This document shows, in pieces, positions 27,146 to 35,601 of a stretch of 64,000 nt of DNA; within the stretch, counting starts at the first letter, position 1, and each line of letters starts with the position of its first letter. The translations under genes were made by a program, and so were the position numbers. Source of the stretch: Marinomonas vulgaris. GTDB taxonomy: Bacteria > Pseudomonadota > Gammaproteobacteria > Pseudomonadales > Marinomonadaceae. Under the pieces are notes generated by a model. That model saw only the letters and a program-made list of their open reading frames with translations, ran no database searches and was not told where the DNA came from. The DNA lies in assembly GCF_018145875.1 (NCBI RefSeq), contig NZ_JAGSSV010000002.1, positions 1 through 64,000 on the forward strand, read 5' to 3'.

Positions 27146-27931
27146 ATGAAACGAATGCTCTGTGTTTTTGCCCTTATTCCTTTTTTAGTCTCTTGTGATG
27201 ACTCCACAGACAAAGTAGAAAATGTTCCTGAGTTACTGGTGTACTGCGGCATTACCATGGCTCACCCGATAAAAGACATTGCAGCCCTTGTTGAAAAAGA
27301 AAAAGGCGTCAAAATACTGATTAGCCAAGGTGGTTCTGAAGATCTTTACAAGAGTTTATCGAGTAGCCGGAAGGGAGACTTGTATTTACCTGGTTCGGCT
27401 TCTTATCGGGAACGACATTTAGACGAAGGTCTATTTGGTGATTACGTGTTGGTGGGGTACAACCAAGCTGCTTTAATCGTGCAAAAAGGTAATCCTAAAG
27501 GTATTAAGCCAAACATAGACGAGCTGTTACGAAAAGACGTGGCAGCGATTATAGGCAATGCAACCACAGGTAGCATAGGTCGTGAAACTAAGCTGATTCT
27601 TGATCGGCACGGTAACTACACCAAGGTGCTTGAAAGTTCGGTGTTTGTGACAACGGACTCACGAAATCTTAATAAAGCTCTCAGAGATGGTGAGGCTGAT
27701 GTGATTATTAATTGGCGCGCCACGGCATTTTTTGACGAGAACAGGGCCTACATGGACATTGTTGACCTTTCTATTAAAGAGGCAACGCCCAAAGCCCTTA
27801 TTTTAAACACGCTTACTTTTTCTAAATACCCTGAAATCAGCCAGTATTTTCTTGATGTTGCCAAATCGGAAAGAGGGCAGAAAATCTTTCGTGACTACGG
27901 TTTTCTAGGTGCGGCAGACATAGAGCTTTAA
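27146..27931 (+). CDS. Molybdate-type substrate-binding lipoprotein
   Basis: Predicted periplasmic binding protein of 261 residues, class II fold, ModA-like. The lipobox is LVSC with cysteine 17. LLVYCGITMAHPIKDIA and the later NATTGSIGRETKLIL resemble ModA/oxyanion-binding proteins. The ATG at 27146 gives a normal signal peptide; the open frame from 27098 would add 16 residues in front. No permease or ATPase follows. Instead it is 60 nt upstream of a hybrid kinase, suggesting a ligand-presenting sensor component rather than a transporter part. Ligand unknown. Confidence 0.8.
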   Translation: MKRMLCVFALIPFLVSCDDSTDKVENVPELLVYCGITMAHPIKDIAALVEKEKGVKILISQGGSEDLYKSLSSSRKGDLYLPGSASYRERHLDEGLFGDYVLVGYNQAALIVQKGNPKGIKPNIDELLRKDVAAIIGNATTGSIGRETKLILDRHGNYTKVLESSVFVTTDSRNLNKALRDGEADVIINWRATAFFDENRAYMDIVDLSIKEATPKALILNTLTFSKYPEISQYFLDVAKSERGQKIFRDYGFLGAADIEL

Positions 27932-27991
27932 ACGCCAACGACGAGCCCAAACAACACGTTACTTTACTCATTTAACAATGCTGGTTAATCG

Positions 27992-30900
27992 ATGAAAAAT
28001 GCACTTTTGTCTAAAAAGTTACACGAAGATATTGCCTCTACACAAGGAGTTCGTCCTTTTTGGATTTACATTCAAGCGGTTATTTACTTAGTTGGTTTTA
28101 TCGCTGTTTTTCTAATTAATATTTTATTTGATGATATTAACGAGCAGCTAAATAAAGACATTGTAAATGAGAAAACACGTTTAAGTATTGGTGAGTTAAT
28201 TGTTTTTGATTTGAAGAAAATAGAATCTTCTTTTTATCAGATTGCGACAACGTCAAACGTCAGAGGTCAGAATTACATTCGAAGGCAGTTGCAAACCAGC
28301 CTAGATGATCTAAACGAAATTTTAGAAGTACTTGAAAATGGCGGTACCATAAAGCGTGATACGCGCTTAAATATCGAAAGCCAAGAATTGATGAGACGTA
28401 ATTTTACCTATACTCGTCAGGTAGGGGATGATAAATACATTTTAGAAGTGATTGATCTGAAACCCAAACTGCTTGAAATCGAAAAAGAAAGCGATCATTT
28501 GTTGGCATTGCTCGCTGAGCGAGAAGCATTAAGAGAAGCTGGTAATGTGGATGACTATTCAGCGTCTATTGATAAGGTGAAAATCTACTTAATAACCTTG
28601 CCTCAGTTGTTTGTTCGAGCCATGGAGAACGCGAATGTACTTTTTTATCAAAGCCAAAAAGAAGTTGATAAATTAGAGAAAAATGTCGAAGAAAAACGAG
28701 CTGATTACAATACACTGCAAATCTGGTTGTCTATTTTTATTGTTGGTATTGTGTTCTTGATTAGCTTTCGAATCCTACGTCAGTTACAAACCTCTCAATA
28801 TCGCCTACAAGAATTAGCGAAAAATCTAGAATTTCAAAAGTTTGCTTTGGATCAGCACGCCATTGTATCAGCCACCGACATAGACGGCGCGATTGTGTAC
28901 GCCAATGATAAGTTTTGCGAAATAACAGGTTACAGTCGCAGTGAGTTATTGGGTAAGAATCACTCTATTTTCAAGTCTGGAGAGCATCCCGATTCTTATT
29001 ATAAAGAGTTATGGGATACGGTAGCGGCCAGTAAAGTATGGCGAGGAGAGCTCAAGAACCGTAATAAAGATGGCACTTTTAGCTGGCTTTCGGCGACGAT
29101 TGTGCCTTTGCTAGACCATGCAGGTAAGCCTTTTCAATATTTTGCTATTCGAACCGATGTGACCTCTCGCAAAGAGATGGAAGGTACGATTCAAGAGAAC
29201 AATCGTTTTCTTCAGAACTTAACAAATACTATGGGAGAAGGTGTTTACGCGGTAAACAAGGACGGTAATTGCATTTATATTAATCCTAAAGCACTGGAGC
29301 TGGTGGAATATCAAGCTGAAGACGTCTTTGGTCAAAACATGCACGATCTTATTCATCAACACGACAAAGAAGGGCAATTCGTTTTTGGTGATCATTGTCC
29401 TATCGTAAAAAGCATGCGTGAACATAAACAATATGTTTCAGAAGATGAGTGGTTCCATACAAAATCGGGCAGAGGCTTTCCTGTCTCAGTAACCGCCGTG
29501 CCCATTATAAACGATGGTAAATTTGACGGCTATGTGGCTGTATTTCAGGATATTTCTTTGCGCAAGGAAATTGAAGAAGACCTTCAAGATGCCAAAATAC
29601 AAGCAGAAGAGGCCAACCGTTCCAAAAGTCATTTCTTGGCAAACATGAGTCATGAGATCAGAACACCAATGAATGCCATCATTGGTATGTCGTATTTGGC
29701 TTTGCAGTCAAACCTCAACGATAAACAGCGTAATTATGTCGATAAAATTAACCGCTCGGCAGAATCTTTGTTAAGAATCATTAACGACATTCTGGATTTG
29801 TCCAAAGTGGAAGCCGGTAAATTGGAATTGGAAAAATCTGAGTTTTTCATCTATGAGTTGTTTACCGACTTAGCCAGCGTGACCAGTATTAAAGCGGAAG
29901 AAAAAGGTTTGGAGTTGCTGTTTGATATCGACAGTCAGATTCCAAATTGGTTGATTGGTGATCCGACACGTTTGAATCAAGTGCTATTAAACCTTTGTAA
30001 TAATGCGATTAAGTTCACCGAAAAGGGTGAAATTATCGTGTCTGTGCAGGTGGTTTCTTCTTCAGACAATGCAGTTGAGTTGAAATTTTCCATTAAGGAC
30101 ACTGGTATTGGCGTGACGGAAGAGCAAAAGCAAAGCCTGTTTATGCCATTCCAACAAGCCGATGTGTCTACGACACGTAAATTTGGTGGCACAGGGCTGG
30201 GTCTTTCAATCAGCAAGCGCTTAGTGGCCCTGATGAAAGGTAAAATCTGGATGGACAGCGAGATCCACGTAGGTAGTACTTTTCACTTCACCGCATGTTT
30301 TGATATTTGTAAGAAAAAACCGGTGTGGTCTTGTGACTTCGATGAACTTCGAAATTTATCCGGTTCACGAGTATTGGTGGTTGATGATAACGAGAATGCA
30401 CGTGAGATCTTCACCTCGATGCTGTCGAATTATAATTTAGCAGCCGATACGTTGAAAAACGGTACGGAGCTGCTCGAGCTTATCAATCACAGCGATAAAA
30501 TTAAACAGTACGATGTGGTGTTATTAGATTGGCAATTGCCAGATAAAAATGGCGTTGAACTTCTAGATGACATTGCCGCTGATAAGTATGATCAACTACC
30601 GCCAATAGTGATGATGACGGCGTACGGTAATGCTGAGCTTGATAGAGCGCTCAAAGAAGCGAACCACCAAGTATTCCAAATATTAACCAAGCCAATTACC
30701 CCGTGTGCTTTGCTAATCAGTATGCGCTTGGCGCTAGGCATGAGTATCGAAGGTTTGTCTGGATCACAAAAGAAAGGCAATGAAAGTGAGCTGGAACCCC
30801 ATCATCTTGAAGGCAAGAAAGCGTTGTTGGTAGAAGATAACGCCTTTAACCAAGAAGTCGCGTCTGAGTTGTTGTCTAGTTACGGAATAGAAGTGACCAT

Positions 30901-31810
30901 TGCCGAGAATGGTCTAGAAGCGTTGCAAAAAATAACGACCAAAGACTTCGATTGCGTGCTGATGGACTGTCAAATGCCAATCATGGATGGATACACTGCC
31001 ACGAAAAAAATACGTGAGCAGGACATCTACAAGGACTTGCCCATTATTGCCATGACCGCCAACGCCATGCACGATGAAGTGGCTCATATGATGGAATGTG
31101 GTATGAATGACCATATTCCTAAACCCATTGACGTAAAGCTTATGCTCGCAACACTTAGTAAGTGGATCATTCAAAAACCGGCTACTGTGCAGGTTTTTAC
31201 TGCGTCCACTCAGTTTGCTAATAATTTGGTACTAGACAGTCAAAAAGCCTTGTCTCGTATGGGAATAGGGCAAGAAAGCTACAATAAATTGCTGGTGAAG
31301 TTCATTGAGCATGAAGGTAATGGTATAGAGGACATCAATCAAGCGTTGGAAAATCAGGACAGTGCTACCGCAACACGGTTATTTCATACCTTAAAGGGCA
31401 TTGCGGCAACGATTGGCGCTGAACCTCTTGCCAATGTGGCGAAACGTTGTGAAGTAGCAATGGGGTCAGGATCACTAGAGTCAGCGTTAAAAGACGAGCT
31501 CGAACATGAATTAGCCATGGCGATAGAAGCCATCCAACATGAGATTTCTTCTTTTGATGAGGTTCGAAAAGAAGATAACACTACAGGTGATATTGTTACT
31601 TTGTCTGAGGAAGAGCTTGAGAGTAAGTTGGCTATATTGGAATCTTTACTTGAAGAGTTCGATAGCGACGCAGAAGATGTGTTGGAAGACATCCTTAACG
31701 CTTCTTTTGATTCGGTCACAAAAGGAAAGTTAGAAGACATTGCAAAAGCATTGGGTCAATACGATTTTGAAAAAGCACTCAGCGTATTAAAAGGAATAAA
31801 ACATGCCTAA
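27992..31810 (+). CDS. Hybrid sensor histidine kinase, PAS-PAS-HisKA-HATPase-REC-REC-HPt
   Basis: Membrane sensor kinase of 1272 residues. Membrane helices at about 24-46 and 243-263 bracket a helical periplasmic domain. Then come PAS (about 279-397), PAS (403-525), HisKA with H554 (MSHEIRTPMNAI), HATPase, REC1 with D846 (LLDWQLPD), REC2 with D992 (MDCQMPIMDG) and an HPt domain with H1132 (FHTLKGIAATIGA). All phosphorelay residues are present. The REC-HD-GYP gene overlaps its 3' end by 8 nt and is the obvious output. The preceding binding lipoprotein may present the signal. Confidence 0.93.
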   Translation: MKNALLSKKLHEDIASTQGVRPFWIYIQAVIYLVGFIAVFLINILFDDINEQLNKDIVNEKTRLSIGELIVFDLKKIESSFYQIATTSNVRGQNYIRRQLQTSLDDLNEILEVLENGGTIKRDTRLNIESQELMRRNFTYTRQVGDDKYILEVIDLKPKLLEIEKESDHLLALLAEREALREAGNVDDYSASIDKVKIYLITLPQLFVRAMENANVLFYQSQKEVDKLEKNVEEKRADYNTLQIWLSIFIVGIVFLISFRILRQLQTSQYRLQELAKNLEFQKFALDQHAIVSATDIDGAIVYANDKFCEITGYSRSELLGKNHSIFKSGEHPDSYYKELWDTVAASKVWRGELKNRNKDGTFSWLSATIVPLLDHAGKPFQYFAIRTDVTSRKEMEGTIQENNRFLQNLTNTMGEGVYAVNKDGNCIYINPKALELVEYQAEDVFGQNMHDLIHQHDKEGQFVFGDHCPIVKSMREHKQYVSEDEWFHTKSGRGFPVSVTAVPIINDGKFDGYVAVFQDISLRKEIEEDLQDAKIQAEEANRSKSHFLANMSHEIRTPMNAIIGMSYLALQSNLNDKQRNYVDKINRSAESLLRIINDILDLSKVEAGKLELEKSEFFIYELFTDLASVTSIKAEEKGLELLFDIDSQIPNWLIGDPTRLNQVLLNLCNNAIKFTEKGEIIVSVQVVSSSDNAVELKFSIKDTGIGVTEEQKQSLFMPFQQADVSTTRKFGGTGLGLSISKRLVALMKGKIWMDSEIHVGSTFHFTACFDICKKKPVWSCDFDELRNLSGSRVLVVDDNENAREIFTSMLSNYNLAADTLKNGTELLELINHSDKIKQYDVVLLDWQLPDKNGVELLDDIAADKYDQLPPIVMMTAYGNAELDRALKEANHQVFQILTKPITPCALLISMRLALGMSIEGLSGSQKKGNESELEPHHLEGKKALLVEDNAFNQEVASELLSSYGIEVTIAENGLEALQKITTKDFDCVLMDCQMPIMDGYTATKKIREQDIYKDLPIIAMTANAMHDEVAHMMECGMNDHIPKPIDVKLMLATLSKWIIQKPATVQVFTASTQFANNLVLDSQKALSRMGIGQESYNKLLVKFIEHEGNGIEDINQALENQDSATATRLFHTLKGIAATIGAEPLANVAKRCEVAMGSGSLESALKDELEHELAMAIEAIQHEISSFDEVRKEDNTTGDIVTLSEEELESKLAILESLLEEFDSDAEDVLEDILNASFDSVTKGKLEDIAKALGQYDFEKALSVLKGIKHA

Positions 31811-32864
31811 TAAAGCGGACATTACCCCAGCAAAACAAAGTGTATTAATTGTTGACGATACGCCTGAAAATATTGACGTGTTAAGAGGTGTGTTAGCCGG
31901 TGAGTATCAAATTCGTGCTGCCACTAACGGTATGACAGCGCTGAAAATCGCTGAAAGCAAACAGCCCGATATCATTTTATTAGACATAATGATGCCAGAA
32001 ATGGATGGTTATGAAGTTTGTCGACGACTGAAATCCAACCCAAAAACCGTCAAAATCCCAGTGATTTTTGTCACCGCTATGGCAGAAGCAGAGGACGAAG
32101 AATTTGGTTTGAACCTTGGCGTCGTCGATTACATCACCAAACCGATCAAGGCATCCATAACGCGCGCACGGGTGAGAAACCACCTAGCAATGCAGGATCA
32201 AAGATTGGCTTGTGAACAAGAAGTAATGAGCCGTACCAAGGAGCTGGAAGAATCAAATCGTGCGGCGATCTTTATGTTAGGTGATGCCGGTCACTATAAC
32301 GATACCGATACGGGGGTCCATATTTGGCGGATGGCGGCGTATGCGGCGGCGTTAGCGCGTAAAGCTAATTGGCATGTTGACGATGCCGCCTTGCTTGAAT
32401 TGGCTGCTCCCATGCATGACACAGGTAAAATTGGTATTTCTGATGCGGTACTCAAAGCACCCAGAAAATTGACCAAAGAAGAGTGGGAAATAATGAAAAC
32501 CCACAGCACAATCGGTTATCAAATATTGAGCAAAAGTCACTCGCCAGTGTTTACATTGGCAGCAGAGATAGCGCTAAACCATCACGAACGTTGGGATGGA
32601 ACGGGTTACCCAAATGGAATCAGCCAAACGGCCATCCCTGAATCTGCTCGTATTGTTGCCATCGCCGATGTATTCGATGCGCTTACCATGAAGCGACCTT
32701 ACAAAGAAGAATGGCCAATACAAAAAGCCATCGACACTATTATTGAAGGCTCCGGCACTCACTTTGATCCAAATCTAGTGACGGCTTTTATAGAGATAAA
32801 AGAAGAAATTATTGCTATTAAAGATAAATGGGATCGTAAAAGCGAAGATACGGATCGTCTTTAA
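31803..32864 (+). CDS. Response regulator with HD-GYP domain (predicted c-di-GMP phosphodiesterase)
   Basis: Protein of 353 residues. An N-terminal receiver has phospho-acceptor D61 (LLDIMMPEMDG) and lysine in YITKP. The HD-GYP domain carries H205-D206 in MHDTGKIG and HHERWDGTGYP from 260. These are the metal and GYP residues of active family members, so hydrolysis of c-di-GMP is likely. AAGGA precedes the ATG, which overlaps the kinase gene by 8 nt. It is most likely phosphorylated through the HPt of that kinase. Confidence 0.93.
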   Translation: MPNKADITPAKQSVLIVDDTPENIDVLRGVLAGEYQIRAATNGMTALKIAESKQPDIILLDIMMPEMDGYEVCRRLKSNPKTVKIPVIFVTAMAEAEDEEFGLNLGVVDYITKPIKASITRARVRNHLAMQDQRLACEQEVMSRTKELEESNRAAIFMLGDAGHYNDTDTGVHIWRMAAYAAALARKANWHVDDAALLELAAPMHDTGKIGISDAVLKAPRKLTKEEWEIMKTHSTIGYQILSKSHSPVFTLAAEIALNHHERWDGTGYPNGISQTAIPESARIVAIADVFDALTMKRPYKEEWPIQKAIDTIIEGSGTHFDPNLVTAFIEIKEEIIAIKDKWDRKSEDTDRL

Positions 32865-33124
32865 ATGTTAGTAAAAACTTTTATCTCGAAAAGAAATAGG
32901 TTATCAGCAGAATGATCTAGACCTAACAAGCGTCACTTTCAAGCATTTCGATCATTCTTCTCTTGTTTTCAATCATAATGTAGCCTTACGTTACCGCTTC
33001 ATATCGTTTCGTTACAAACCAATCATGCCAATTCTGCTGATTATCCTCTACCATCTAATCAAGAGGATAATTTTGTACTAATTTTCTACACATTTAATGT
33101 TGCAGATGAGGCATAAACACGCGG

Positions 33125-34486
33125 ATGAATAATAAAAGATTAGAGCAGTTTGGTGGTTGGTTATGGCTTGTTGTATTGTTGCTGGGTAGCCTGATTACTT
33201 TGTGTGTTGCTTTGTTTGCTTATTTTCAAGATGAACACAAGGTGCAGGTTTACAGCAGCACTTTGGCGGATAGAACAGAAACCCTAATTGAAGAACGTTT
33301 TCAACAGTTTGAATATGGATTACGAGCCACTCGCGGTGCCATTGTTGCGGCGGGAGTCGATGATATTACACGGCAACAATTTGAGCGTTACAGTAACAGT
33401 CGTGATATTGAAGGCGCCTTTCCCGGTGCATTGGGATTTGGTTTTATTCGCCGTGTTCCTGTAGATCAAGAAGCCAGTTTTGTGGCGCGTATTCGTAAAG
33501 ATGGTGTGCCTGATTTTACCGTTCGTGCCTTAGCGGAGCACGATCAAGATCGATTTATCATTCAGTATATTTACCCATTTGTTAAAAATAGCCAAGCTCT
33601 CGGGTTAGACGTAGGGTCTGAGGCCAACCGACGATTGGCCGCTATGTCTGCAGCGAGAGAAGACAAAACCTATCTCACTCAACCTATCACCCTGGTTCAA
33701 GCAAATAAAAAAGCTCGAAAAGGGGCTTTGATACTTTATCCAATTTACACCGATGGTAAGGTACTAAATACCAGTGAGGAACGAGAAGACGCCTTAGTAG
33801 GCTGGGCATATGCGCCTTTAGTGATCGATGATGTGCTGGCTAATCTTGGAGAACTGACGGATCAAGCAGCCATTAGCTTAACCAACACAAAAGAAGGTGA
33901 GCCGTTTTACCGAGCTCATGATAGAGAGCTGTTGGCTTTAGATGACGAGAAAAAAGTTGTTCGTTCTATTTTTATATTGGGTCAGCAATGGGAGCTTGAG
34001 CTGATTCCTACTCTTCAGTCAACGGAGCGTATACGATTTTGGGATGTCGGCTGGGTGGTGGCGATAGGCTTGTTGTTGACGCTTTTTGCTATGTTGGCGG
34101 TAAATCTTCTGCGAACCAGTCGTTCGATAAAAGAACAAGAGATAGATATCCACCAAGTGGGCATTAAGAGTGTTATGACATTCTTCACCAGTACTAGGTT
34201 CAATCGCTCCTGGCCGTATACAGTATTGATTTTACTGGTGGTACTCTTCATCGCGACCTGGCTTATTTTACAAAGTAATTTGAAGCGAGTAAGCAACGAG
34301 CTGTCAGTAATAAAAGAAACAACGATTGAAAATATCAGCCAAGAAGCCGCGCAATATCGCCGTGATACTTTATTTCTAGCCAACACATCGCCTATCTTGA
34401 GAATTGAGACTCAAGTGGACAAAAGTATGCAGTCGATTAATCGAGACCAGGTTTACAACGAGTGGAGCGAAGGAAACTACGATTAA
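33125..34486 (+). pseudogene. CHASE-domain hybrid kinase, N-terminal part, cut by IS
   Basis: First part of a kinase gene interrupted by an IS. Native codons run to 34471 (449 codons); the last five (GNYD and stop) are IS sequence. It encodes a membrane helix (10-34), a CHASE-type periplasmic sensor (about 70-230), two further helices (about 305-328 and 361-382) and the beginning of a second periplasmic domain (NTSPILRIETQVDKSMQSIN). That domain continues in the fragment after the IS. Joining 34471 to 35644 restores one open frame (tgg agc gaa | cga att gct) of 1605 codons. No kinase domain is on this fragment, so alone it cannot signal. Confidence 0.9.
34468..34471. repeat. Target site duplication, left copy
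   Basis: CGAA directly before the IS left end at 34472; the same four bases follow the right end. A 4-bp duplication is usual for IS5-group elements. Confidence 0.88.
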
Positions 34487-34559
34487 GAAGTTGCAAAACA
34501 CTCAACTTCTCTTTTCCAAATAAAAAAGCACAGGATTCCACCTGTTTTGATGCTTTTCA

Positions 34560-34600
34560 CCACTAAACAAGCTTATTTAGCCTTGTTTAGTGGATTTTTA
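34560..34600 (+). terminator. Plus-strand terminator inside the IS
   Basis: CCACTAAACAAG (34560-34571) pairs perfectly with CTTGTTTAGTGG (34582-34593), followed on the plus strand by ATTTTTAA. It would stop transcripts entering the IS from the interrupted kinase gene. A second hairpin just before it (AAAAGCA at 34524 with TGCTTTT at 34551) adds to the block. Confidence 0.7.
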
Positions 34601-34605
34601 ACGGA

Positions 34606-35580
34606 TTAACCCCTTGCCGCCCGTATCATCTGGTCAACTCTAAACACATTAGATAAGGCAAACAGCATCGCCAGTTTGTTATCATTTTTCTCTAAGCCGC
34701 GATAGACGACTTTCCTAAAACCAAACTGACGCTTTATGATCCGAAACGGGTGCTCTACTTTTGCTCGGATACTGGCTTTGAGGTATTCTGTTCGGATTGG
34801 TTGCTTGTTGATTCTCGGGTGTCTCTTGAGAAGACGCACCTTACTTGGCATTTCTGCAATCAGCCAATCCGCCTCGATGTCTTTTAATTCCTCTCGTTTT
34901 TGTGCACCTCGATAACCTGAATCCGCCGAGATAAAGCGTTCCTCACCATGAAGCAGGTTTTCTGTCTCTGTGATGTCATGTACGTTGGCGGCTGTTGTAC
35001 TTAAACTGTGCGTCAGGCCTGTTCTCGCGTCTACACCAATATGAGCTTTTAAACCGAAAAACCACTGCTTACCTTTTTGAGTCTGGTGCATTTCGGGATC
35101 GCGTGCTTTCGCTTTGTTCTTGGTTGAACTGGCCGCTTCAATAATGGTGGCGTCGACAATTGTGCCTTCTTTTAGATAAATCCCAGCGCTAGACAACCAC
35201 TTATTGACCTCTTTGAACAGCTGACGGGAGAGCTTATACTTTTCCAGTAAGTGCCTAAAATTCATGATGGTTGTGTGGTCCGGGATAGCACTGTCCAGCG
35301 ACAATCCAGCAAACAAACGCATGGACGTGATTTCATAAAGCGCGTCTTCCATAGCAGGGTCGCTCATGTTGTACCAATGCTGCATACAGTGAATGCGAAA
35401 CATGGTGGATAACGGATACGGTCTTCTTCCTTTTCCTGCTTTGGGGTAAAAAGGCTCAATAACGGCTTCAAGCTGATTCCACGGCATCAGCACATCCATT
35501 CGAGCCAAGAAAATCTCTTTACGTGTTTTACGACGTTTGTTGTTGAATTCGCTGTCGGCAAAAGTGAGTTGATGTGACAT
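34606..35580 (-). CDS. IS5-family transposase (DDE)
   Basis: Full-length transposase of 324 residues (E. coli IS5 InsH is 326). The DDE triad can be placed at TIVDATII (D), [10 protein letters not shown] (D) and the C-terminal stretch [14 protein letters not shown] (E). The N-terminal part is rich in basic residues for end binding. The frame is uninterrupted, so the element may still be active. Confidence 0.95.
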   Translation of the reverse strand: MSHQLTFADSEFNNKRRKTRKEIFLARMDVLMPWNQLEAVIEPFYPKAGKGRRPYPLSTMFRIHCMQHWYNMSDPAMEDALYEITSMRLFAGLSLDSAIPDHTTIMNFRHLLEKYKLSRQLFKEVNKWLSSAGIYLKEGTIVDATIIEAASSTKNKAKARDPEMHQTQKGKQWFFGLKAHIGVDARTGLTHSLSTTAANVHDITETENLLHGEERFISADSGYRGAQKREELKDIEADWLIAEMPSKVRLLKRHPRINKQPIRTEYLKASIRAKVEHPFRIIKRQFGFRKVVYRGLEKNDNKLAMLFALSNVFRVDQMIRAARG

Positions 35581-35601
35581 GGTCAGGCTCGAAGGTTAAA
35601 A

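Noticed and set aside
34472-34486. C-terminal residues GNYD of the upstream kinase fragment as native protein.
   Set aside because: These codons lie within the IS terminal inverted repeat, so they are a by-product of the insertion.
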